A stretch of DNA of 6,102 nt. It comes from Acidimicrobiales bacterium (GTDB lineage: Bacteria; Actinomycetota; Acidimicrobiia; Acidimicrobiales; JANYDT01). The notes beneath the pieces were generated by a model. That model saw only the letters and a program-made list of their open reading frames with translations. It searched no databases and was not told where the DNA came from. Positions 1 through 5,586 of the stretch are shown one piece after another; position 1 is the first letter of the stretch, and each line of letters begins with the position of its first letter. Location: NCBI GenBank assembly GCA_025358985.1, contig JANYHQ010000178.1, positions 1 to 6,102 on the forward strand, in the 5' to 3' direction. A program made the translations under genes and the position numbers.

Positions 1-688
1 AATGCCGAGTTGATGGGGGCGAAGATGGTGAATGGGCCGGGGCCGTTGAGCGTGTCGACCAGTCCGGCGGCCTTCACTGCGGCTACCAGGGTGGTGAGGG
101 CGGGGTTGTTGGATGCGGCGGTGGCGGCCGGGTCGGCAGCCATGCCCTTCAGTGAGCCGGAACCAGTGGCCGGGACACCCACGGCGGCGGCATCGGCTTC
201 AGTGGCCATGGGGGTGCCGGCGGCCGGGTTCTTTGGCATCAGCACGCTGTCGATGATGAACACGGTGCCGTTGGCCACCTGTACGTCGGCCAGAACCACC
301 TTGGTGGTCCCGTTCACAGTGATCTTCTTACCGGTCACCTTCACCGACAGGCTTTCGCCGTTCACGGTCGTGTAAGTCGACGTCTTGGCCAGGTCCTTGG
401 AGGACAGTTTCTTGCCGGCAATGACGTGGTAGGTGAGGATGGAGGTCAGTGTGGCCTTGTTCTCGGGCTTCACCAGGGTGTCGACGGTGCCTGCGGGCAA
501 CTTGGCGAATGCCGAGTTGGCGGGGGCGAAGATGGTGAATGGGCCGGGGCCGTTGAGCGTGTCCACCAGTCCGGCCGCCTTCACTGCGGCTACCAGTGTG
601 CTGAGGGCGGGGTTGTTGGAGGCGGCGGTGGCGGCGGGGTCTTGGGCCATGCCCTTGAGTGAGCCTTTTCCGGTGGCGGGAACGCCAG
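1..688 (-). repeat. Intragenic tandem duplication of the linker-FAS1 unit, period 507 bp
   Basis: Bases 1-181 and 508-688 align without gaps at an offset of exactly 507 bp (169 codons), with about 22 mismatches counted by hand (near 88% identity). The match is closest over the H1 half of the domain and weaker in the linker. The whole linker plus FAS1 domain was therefore duplicated in frame. Only the first part of the second unit is visible, so the total number of units in the full gene is unknown. Confidence 0.9.
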
Positions 689-806
689 CCTTCACCGCAT
701 CCCTCTGGGAGGCAACGGGGGTGGTGGCAGCCAGAGCGGCACCGGACGTGATGAGCGCGCCGGTCAGGGTGAGGCCAGCAATACTGCGGGCGAGACGCTT
801 GTTCAT
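1..806 (-). CDS. Secreted MPT70/MPT83-like fasciclin (FAS1) repeat protein, C-terminus cut by window edge
   Basis: The gene reads from ATG at 806 with no stop before base 1, so 268 codons are visible and the 3' end lies outside. Residues 1-27 form a Sec signal peptide: positively charged MNKRLAR, a hydrophobic core, then an Ala-rich cleavage region. No lipobox Cys is seen, so the product is probably secreted or wall-associated. A linker (GSLKGMAQDPAATAASNNP, residues 48-66) precedes the first FAS1 domain (about 59-190), with motif H1 TIFAPANSAF at 91-100, H2 ILTYHVIAG at 123-131 and the closing strand VFIIDSVLMP at 182-191. A second linker and FAS1 domain start at about residue 217 and leave the window inside H1. 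The linker and H1/H2 wording match mycobacterial MPT70/MPT83 from memory. FAS1 domains generally mediate adhesion; the ligand here is unknown. The start is supported by AAAGGA 9 nt upstream. A SigK-like promoter precedes it. Confidence 0.95.
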   Translation of the reverse strand, partial: MNKRLARSIAGLTLTGALITSGAALAATTPVASQRDAVKAGVPATGKGSLKGMAQDPAATAASNNPALSTLVAAVKAAGLVDTLNGPGPFTIFAPANSAFAKLPAGTVDTLVKPENKATLTSILTYHVIAGKKLSSKDLAKTSTYTTVNGESLSVKVTGKKITVNGTTKVVLADVQVANGTVFIIDSVLMPKNPAAGTPMATEADAAAVGVPATGSGSLKGMAADPAATAASNNPALTTLVAAVKAAGLVDTLNGPGPFTIFAPINSA

Positions 807-870
807 GGTGGGGGATCCTTTGGGGACAGGGGTTTGGTGTCGATCGGCGTGTTGTCGAACTACGGGCCTT

Positions 871-898
871 CTTCGTGGCTGGTTCGCAACACGGATGA
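871..898 (-). promoter_or_regulatory. SigK-like ECF promoter of the fasciclin gene
   Basis: On the minus strand a -35 TCATCC (898-893) is followed by a 16-nt spacer and a -10 ACGAAG (876-871). This predicts a start near 864 and a 5' leader of about 58 nt carrying the AAAGGA ribosome site. The same -35 core (CATCCG), spacing and -10 region (CCAGCCACGAA) occur before the molybdoenzyme gene. Mycobacterial SigK promoters, which drive mpt70/mpt83, have the consensus CCATCC, 16-17 nt, CCGAAT as I recall it. Sigma assignment is inference; the shared motif is direct observation. Confidence 0.6.
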
Positions 899-926
899 CA
901 GATCCAAAGAAGTTTGTGGCCGACAA

Positions 927-2453
927 TCAACCGCTGTGTCGGGCCGGCATCAGTAGTCGCACGCCAGTGCGGTCGGCGATGCCGGGGTCCTGGAATGCGT
1001 TGCAGGCCGCCACAGTGGACCGCGCCTCGTCGTAGTTTTCCCAACTGACAGCGGCGGTCCAACGTTGCGCGAATTCAAGGACCGAAATGAGCGACTCACC
1101 TGCGCCATTTCCGTTTGAGAAGCCATTGAGCGCGGCTAGATAGTCGTTGCGGTACACCGTGGGAATGCAATAGCGCACCTCCCCAGCAGCGGAGAGTTCG
1201 GAATTCGAACACAACCGTGCGACGCGGCCGTTACCGTCGAGGAACGGATGGCACTCGGTGATGAGCACCATCATCGCCACGGCGCGAGCGAATGGGTCTA
1301 TCGCTTCGGAGCACATCTCGAAGCCTTGAGTAAGTGTGCCGATCACCAGTCGCGGTTCGACAAATTCGTATCCGCCTGCGAAGTTTGGGACGGTCTTGAA
1401 CTGGCCCGGCTGTTTGTCGGGCCGCGCTGCCATCAATAGTGCATGGCGACTCTTCAGGATGTTGATGAGTTCATTGCCCGACCTCGGGATGGTGATCCGG
1501 TCGCGGTTGTCAACTGCCAGGCGGTACGTAGCAATCACGTCATGCGCGTCGGCCGGTCGAGCCCCAGGAATAAACCCGTCGACGGCTATGTGACGGGCTT
1601 CGTCCACACCGAACTCTGTCCCTTCGATGAAGTTTGAGAAGTAAGCCTCAAAGAATGGTTGCCACGTCCAGCGCAAGGAGGAATTGCCCTCCGGAACTGG
1701 TCTCGGCGAGCGGTTCCGAATCACATTCATCAAGCGTTCGAGCATGCTAAGGCGGTGCGCGTCGTACGGCACTCCGGCGAGTCGGGCACCGAGTCGACCT
1801 GAGCTGGGTAGGTCGGGATGTGGAGTGAACGAGCCGAGCACCGCGCGCAGGCGCAGTCGGACAGCCTCGACTGGTCCGGGATCGAGTAATTCGGCGATGA
1901 GATCGAGTTGGCGCAGCACCTCGTGAACACCACCAGCGCCATCGGTGCGGGCCAGTTCGTCAATGTGGTCTTCGACAACGTCCGTCCCTGCCCGCCAGGC
2001 GCCGGGGCGGCCGCGTACATCGACGTTTTCGACTAAACGCCGGGCAGGGCCAGCGAGGTAGATCCCGCCAGGGATGGCCACGTCTCCCGGCATCCATCCG
2101 GGTCCGGCCCAAGGGATGACTATGACGCCGGGCAGTACCAGCGGAGATCTTCGGCCTGCTCCGGTGTGGGCCACGTATACCGGGTTGTCCTTCGGACCGA
2201 ATGCGCTACGTCCGCTGATCACCCCACCGGGCCAAATTTCCGCGATGATGGCAAACAGGTGATGATGGGCAAGTTGCTCAGGTGGGAGCAATGCGCCTTC
2301 GACGTACAAACCGGCGGCCAAGCGGATGGCCTCGCCGCGTTTCGCCGCCAGTGCGAGCCGCTTATACGACGTGGCGGTCCCTCGTTCCAGAGTCCCGTAG
2401 GAAGTCAACAGTGGAAGATTTCCCACCCTTATTGCCTCGCGATTGGTCGCCAC
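927..2453 (-). CDS. AbiEi-like winged-helix / Fic domain fusion protein (putative AMPylase)
   Basis: This 508-aa protein has two modules. Residues 1-145 resemble the AbiEi antitoxin/regulator family: a helix-turn-helix stretch at 13-36 (including TLERGTATSYKRL), the beta-wing RLAAGLYVEG at 44-53, then VISGRSAFG at 78-86 and ARRLVENV at 137-144. Residues 260-470 form a Fic domain with the complete catalytic motif HPFLDGNGRVAR at 402-413 (His402; GNGR for nucleotide phosphate binding). The flap lies around 352-367. An N-terminal inhibitory motif S-x-x-x-E-G is at 273-278 (SNFIEG, Glu277), as in class II Fic enzymes, so the enzyme is probably self-inhibited. Fic enzymes transfer AMP to Ser/Thr/Tyr of target proteins; the target here is unknown. 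The start is GTG at 2453, with no Shine-Dalgarno but a TAAAAT -10 six bases upstream, which fits a leaderless mRNA. GTG at 2426, with GAGG 8 nt upstream, is an alternative. The gap to the upstream gene is 82 bp and holds operator-like repeats. Confidence 0.92.
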   Translation of the reverse strand: MATNREAIRVGNLPLLTSYGTLERGTATSYKRLALAAKRGEAIRLAAGLYVEGALLPPEQLAHHHLFAIIAEIWPGGVISGRSAFGPKDNPVYVAHTGAGRRSPLVLPGVIVIPWAGPGWMPGDVAIPGGIYLAGPARRLVENVDVRGRPGAWRAGTDVVEDHIDELARTDGAGGVHEVLRQLDLIAELLDPGPVEAVRLRLRAVLGSFTPHPDLPSSGRLGARLAGVPYDAHRLSMLERLMNVIRNRSPRPVPEGNSSLRWTWQPFFEAYFSNFIEGTEFGVDEARHIAVDGFIPGARPADAHDVIATYRLAVDNRDRITIPRSGNELINILKSRHALLMAARPDKQPGQFKTVPNFAGGYEFVEPRLVIGTLTQGFEMCSEAIDPFARAVAMMVLITECHPFLDGNGRVARLCSNSELSAAGEVRYCIPTVYRNDYLAALNGFSNGNGAGESLISVLEFAQRWTAAVSWENYDEARSTVAACNAFQDPGIADRTGVRLLMPARHSG

Positions 2454-2506
2454 TGGACGATTTTACCCGCTTATTGGTGAAAGTGGGAAGATTTTCGACC
2501 TTTATT
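2413..2506 (-). repeat. Three operator-like direct repeats at the fic promoter and start
   Basis: Three 21-bp copies lie at 2486-2506, 2455-2475 and 2413-2433, all read on the minus strand. Each begins AATAA and ends with an AAATC-N-TCC block. Pairwise identities are 18/21, 16/21 and 15/21 by hand. The copies are 31 and 42 bp apart, close to 3 and 4 helical turns, so they face the same side of the DNA. The middle copy covers the TAAAAT -10, the first lies in the -35/upstream zone, and the third lies within the first codons. Copy 3 also contains an imperfect dyad (GTGGGAA-ATC-TTCCAC). They look like binding sites for a regulator, possibly the gene's own N-terminal winged helix. Confidence 0.7.
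2460..2465 (-). promoter_or_regulatory. -10 element of the fic gene (TAAAAT), probable leaderless start
   Basis: TAAAAT matches TATAAT at 5 of 6 positions and fits the actinobacterial TANNNT pattern. It ends 6 nt before the GTG at 2453, so transcription would start at or next to the first codon. No convincing -35 is visible 16-18 nt upstream. Confidence 0.45.
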
Positions 2507-2535
2507 CGGGGCACCCAGACCCGGCGGCGTAACGC

Positions 2536-4245
2536 TTAGCTGACCAGCGAGATGATTTGGTGCCAGCCGGTGGCGCCGTTGGGCAGGGGGGCCTTGCGGT
2601 CCTCTTGCTGCAGTTTGCCGTTCTTGTCGGTGGCGCGCACCGAAATTGAATGCGATCCGGTGGTGGCGTCCCATTCCAGATGCCATTGGCGCCACGTGTC
2701 CACCGATTGCTCATCGGCCAGGACGGCCTCCTTCCACTCGGCGTCGTCGATCTTCACTTCCACCTTGGCGATACCTACCGTCTGTGCCCACGCCACGCCC
2801 GCCACGGCTGCCTTGCCGGCCGGGATGGTGGACAGGCCCCGGGGCACGTCGATGCGCGACGCCAGCTTGATGGGCGCTTCCTTGGCGTACCCACGAGGTA
2901 CCCAGTATGCGTCGAAGTCTTCCAGCGTGGTGAGCTCAATTTCGGTGAGCCATTTGGTGGCCGACACGTACCCGTAGATGCCGGGGATGATGAGCCGAGC
3001 GGGAAATCCGTGGGCAAACGGCAGCGGCTCACCGTTCATGGCAATGGCCACCATGGCATCTCGTCCGTCCATGGCCAATTTGGTGGGAAAGCCCGACGTC
3101 CACCCGTCCACCGAACGACCCACGATCTGCGTGGCCCCGTTCTTCACTTCAGCTTCATCCAACAGTTCCTTGAGCGGCACGCCCAGCCAGCGGGCATTGC
3201 CCATGAGAATGCCACCTACCTCGTTGGACACGCAGGTGAGGGTGATGTCGCGTTCCACCAAATTGCGGCTGAGCAGATCTTCGTAGGTGTACGTACGTTC
3301 TTGGCCTACCATGCCCTTGATCTTCAATTCCCATGTGTCCACATCGATCTTGGGCACTTCGAGCGCCGTATCAATTCGGTAGAACTTGTTGTTGGGCGTG
3401 AAGAACGGCGTGGCAACGTTGAGTTCCGTCACACTTACACCGGCGGGGGCGGCGGCCAGCGGCTTACGGGCCTTGGGCAACACCAGGCTGGCGCGAGCTT
3501 TGATGGAACCAGTGGAGCGCTGTAGCAACCGACCCGCGGTACCCATGCCGGCGGCGGCCACGGCGGCGGCCCCGGACAGGGCCAGGAACCCACGACGAGA
3601 CACCGCCGGCGACACCGCGGGCGCAGAAGCTGTGGCCGTGACCCGTGCGGGTTCACCGTCTTGGATCTTGGCCATGATGCGCCCCAGCATGTCGTCAGGA
3701 GCGTTGCGGGGGGTGGTCACGCTGCCTGGCCCAGGGGAGGCGGCGGCGGGATTGGGGTGAGTGCCGCGGGCCGCTCCCAACAGGCCCATCAGCATCACAA
3801 TGGCCACCACGGCGGCCAGGATGGAAGGCAGGGCGTCACTGAACGACCCGGTGCGCCCGGTGACGGCAGCCAACGCGCCGAGGGCGCCGAAGGCGGTCAA
3901 TCCAATGATGCCGATGAGCTTGCGACGGGTGGCCAGGATCCCTACCACGATGGCGAAGATGGCGATGGCCACGAACATGCCGATGAGCAGCGCCTGCTTG
4001 TCATGCGTGCCGAACTGACGGATGGCGAAACGCTTCAGGGGCTGTGGCACCAGGTCAACGGCGCGGTTGCCTACTCCGATCACCGGCGAAGTCAGTTTGC
4101 GATTGAGTCCGCTGAGCAGTTCTCCGGCGGCCAAGCCGGTGGCCGCCGCCAGCAATCCTGCGAGGGCACCCTGTAGAACGCCGGGACGAGATACGGGTGA
4201 GGCAGGGGAACGGTACGGCGAGGGGGAGGTTTGGCGGGTGCTCAT
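2536..4245 (-). CDS. Membrane-anchored sulfite-oxidase/YedY-like molybdopterin-dependent oxidoreductase
   Basis: This 569-aa protein has four hydrophobic helices (about 23-43, 84-106, 110-130, 140-159) and a flexible Pro/Ala-rich linker (160-215). A twin-arginine motif SRRGFLAL (216-223) with a hydrophobic stretch to about 240 follows. The catalytic part comes after it. The Moco-binding domain (about 270-445) carries the expected molybdenum-ligand cysteine Cys338 in TLTCVSNEVGG, plus HGFPARLIIPGIYGYVSATKWL (412-433), typical of the sulfite oxidase fold. An Ig-like Mo-cofactor dimerisation-type domain (about 455-569) ends the protein. The layout predicts a Moco domain folded in the cytoplasm and exported by Tat, tethered outside the membrane. 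The substrate cannot be read from the sequence; protein methionine sulfoxide, sulfite or another sulfur/nitrogen oxide are possibilities. ATG at 4245 is the only sensible start: its AGGA is too close (1 nt) to act as a ribosome site, but a SigK-like -10 ends 7 nt upstream, suggesting a leaderless mRNA. The stop is TAA. Confidence 0.94.
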   Translation of the reverse strand: MSTRQTSPSPYRSPASPVSRPGVLQGALAGLLAAATGLAAGELLSGLNRKLTSPVIGVGNRAVDLVPQPLKRFAIRQFGTHDKQALLIGMFVAIAIFAIVVGILATRRKLIGIIGLTAFGALGALAAVTGRTGSFSDALPSILAAVVAIVMLMGLLGAARGTHPNPAAASPGPGSVTTPRNAPDDMLGRIMAKIQDGEPARVTATASAPAVSPAVSRRGFLALSGAAAVAAAGMGTAGRLLQRSTGSIKARASLVLPKARKPLAAAPAGVSVTELNVATPFFTPNNKFYRIDTALEVPKIDVDTWELKIKGMVGQERTYTYEDLLSRNLVERDITLTCVSNEVGGILMGNARWLGVPLKELLDEAEVKNGATQIVGRSVDGWTSGFPTKLAMDGRDAMVAIAMNGEPLPFAHGFPARLIIPGIYGYVSATKWLTEIELTTLEDFDAYWVPRGYAKEAPIKLASRIDVPRGLSTIPAGKAAVAGVAWAQTVGIAKVEVKIDDAEWKEAVLADEQSVDTWRQWHLEWDATTGSHSISVRATDKNGKLQQEDRKAPLPNGATGWHQIISLVS

Positions 4246-4252
4246 GTCCTGT

Positions 4253-4280
4253 GTTCGTGGCTGGATGGACGCTCGGATGG
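4253..4280 (-). promoter_or_regulatory. SigK-like ECF promoter of the molybdoenzyme gene
   Basis: The minus strand reads -35 CCATCC (4280-4275), a 16-nt spacer, then -10 ACGAAC (4258-4253). The -35 matches my recollection of the SigK consensus exactly, and the -10 matches CCGAAT at the central CGAA. Seven bases separate the -10 from the ATG at 4245, so transcription would begin at the start codon. The element shares CATCCG and CCAGCCACGAA, at the same spacing, with the fasciclin promoter at 871-898. Confidence 0.62.
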
Positions 4281-4347
4281 CAAACCGATGAGATCGGCGG
4301 CAACACTGGGGCTGCGCTCCTCCGCTCCGCTTCAGTACTCGCCAGCC

Positions 4348-5520
4348 CTACACGACGCCCTCCGGTTGCGTTCTGGCCGAGGGATCGGTCCCCAGAACAG
4401 TGGTGGTCCAAACATCAAGAAAGGCCTGGGCGCCGAATCGTTCGTGCGCATACTGCCTGGCAGCGGTGCCCATGCGGGTCCGACGAGCATGGTCGGTGGC
4501 CATCCCTTCGATGGCATTGGCCAACGCACTTGGATTGTGGGCCGGAACCAATACACCGGTGACATCGGGGTCGAGCCCCTGACGACACCCGGGCACGTCG
4601 GTGGCCACCACGGCGATACCCAGCGCCTGGGCCTCCATCAACGAGCGGGGGCGTCCTTCTCTATGCGATGGCAGCACAACCAAATGGGCCGCCCGGTACT
4701 CGGGAAGCATGTCGGTGACGTGTCCGTGCCACTGCACCACACCCTGCTGTTGCCACTCCTGTACTTCGGCGGCGCTGATGGCACTGGGATTTCGATCATC
4801 GAGAGCACCCACCAGGACCACTTCGACCGAGGTGCCCCGAAGTTGAAGTATTCGCGCCGCTTCCACCAGATCAACCACCCCTTTACTGGCGATGAGGCGC
4901 CCCACATAGAGGACGCGCACGGGACCTGAGAAGGAGGTGACGGGCGGGTTGGGGGGGAGGGCCAGCCATTCAGGCGGCAGTCCCACGCCGGGCCCCACGG
5001 TGACGTCGGCGCGGCGCACGATGTGCGCATCGATGAGGCTGGCGGCGTCATCGGGGTTCTCTACCAGTACGGTGGCGTGGCCGCGCAATAGAAGTCGGAG
5101 CATCACTGCGAACCAGTTCCACCGATTGAACCGTTTCGACAACGCGGCGTCGAGCACGGTGCCGAGTCCAGCGAACGTGGCCACCACGCGGGGCCGTCGA
5201 CGACGGGGCAACGTGCGCCACGCCACCATGGCAAACACAATTGGCTTCAGGGTCACCAACTCCACCACGTCGGCGTCGCCCATCACTCGGCGCAGCATCA
5301 GAATGGACGCCACAATGTCGCGTGGACCGCTGCGGCCTCGTGCCATGGGCAGCGACTGATGGATGGGTATGTCACCGTCGGCCAGTGGCACCGGGTCCCC
5401 CTGGCCACCCATCACCAGGGTCACCTGCCATCCGGCGGCGGACGCCACCTGGGCGGTGCCGGCTCGGTGATGCACCCATGCCCCCACCTCATGGGCCACG
5501 ATGACGAGACGACGGGTCAC
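4348..5520 (-). CDS. Family 4 (GT-B, retaining) glycosyltransferase, PglA/capsule type
   Basis: The protein is 390 aa when started at GTG 5520, the usual length for this family. The N-terminal Rossmann half begins TRRLVIVAHEVGAWV. It contains TLKPIVFAMVAW (from residue 90) and TFAGLG (115-120), wording shared with capsular and lipid-linked-oligosaccharide transferases of the PglA/WbpT kind. The C-terminal half has the donor-binding VLYVGRLIASKG (Arg208, Lys213) and the EX7E motif E-GRPRSLM-E (Glu288, Glu296), followed by GIAVVATDVPG. No signal peptide or membrane helix is seen, so it should work at the cytoplasmic membrane face, adding a sugar from a nucleotide donor to a polysaccharide or lipid-linked precursor; the sugar is not predictable. 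An in-frame TTG at 5553 would add 11 residues, but GTG 5520 fits the family start and leaves a weak CAGG 8 nt upstream. It ends 102 bp before the molybdoenzyme. A divergent membrane-protein gene starts 67 bp upstream. Confidence 0.93.
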   Translation of the reverse strand: MTRRLVIVAHEVGAWVHHRAGTAQVASAAGWQVTLVMGGQGDPVPLADGDIPIHQSLPMARGRSGPRDIVASILMLRRVMGDADVVELVTLKPIVFAMVAWRTLPRRRRPRVVATFAGLGTVLDAALSKRFNRWNWFAVMLRLLLRGHATVLVENPDDAASLIDAHIVRRADVTVGPGVGLPPEWLALPPNPPVTSFSGPVRVLYVGRLIASKGVVDLVEAARILQLRGTSVEVVLVGALDDRNPSAISAAEVQEWQQQGVVQWHGHVTDMLPEYRAAHLVVLPSHREGRPRSLMEAQALGIAVVATDVPGCRQGLDPDVTGVLVPAHNPSALANAIEGMATDHARRTRMGTAARQYAHERFGAQAFLDVWTTTVLGTDPSARTQPEGVV

Positions 5521-5586
5521 CCGGCGAGCCTGCCAGACCGCAGCGGTCCGCAAGGGCCACGCACTGGCCCAGTAATGTCACGGGCC
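5521..5586. promoter_or_regulatory. Divergent promoter region with two perfect inverted repeats
   Basis: This 66-bp gap separates the glycosyltransferase from the divergent membrane-protein gene. It holds GACCGC-A-GCGGTC at 5536-5548 and GGGCCA-CGCAC-TGGCCC at 5554-5570. Both have perfect 6-bp arms, and their centres are 20 bp apart (about two helical turns). A plus-strand TAATGT (5573-5578) fits a TANNNT -10 ending 8 bases before the ATG at 5587, so the second dyad would sit in its -35/-10 spacer. No clear minus-strand promoter was recognised. The dyads may be operators, but 6-bp arms can arise by chance in GC-rich DNA. Confidence 0.4.

Noticed and set aside
433..1035. Plus-strand open frame of 200 codons opposite the fasciclin gene
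   Set aside because: It is the antisense image of a GC-rich repeat; its apparent internal repeat mirrors the FAS1 duplication.
328..1062. 244-codon minus-strand open frame overlapping the fasciclin and fic genes
   Set aside because: It reads an alternate frame rich in Arg/His/Pro, crosses both real genes and their promoter, and has no family resemblance.
2504..2509. CCGAAT upstream of fic as a SigK -10
   Set aside because: No CCATCC-like -35 lies 16-17 nt upstream; the hexamer overlaps the first direct repeat by chance.
2650..3525. Plus-strand open frame of 291 codons
   Set aside because: Antisense to the clearly coding molybdoenzyme; composition biased to His/Gly/Arg with no motifs.
4263..4268. 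Second CCATCC as the -35 for the molybdoenzyme promoter
   Set aside because: It lies only 4 nt from the -10, so it cannot be the -35; it sits in the spacer of the better-placed element.
4285..4297. CCGAT-GAG-ATCGG small palindrome upstream of the molybdoenzyme
   Set aside because: Five-base arms with a 3-nt loop are expected by chance at this GC content and have no partner site.
4308..4348. GGGCTG...CAGCCC hairpin at the glycosyltransferase stop as a terminator
   Set aside because: The loop is about 29 nt and no T-run follows on the minus strand, so it does not meet the intrinsic terminator pattern.
4231..4929. Plus-strand open frame of 232 codons
   Set aside because: Antisense to the C-terminal half of the glycosyltransferase, where the EX7E motif shows the true frame.
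5521..5553. Upstream TTG start for the glycosyltransferase
   Set aside because: It adds 11 residues not typical of the family, has no ribosome site, and would place the 5536-5548 dyad inside the coding region.
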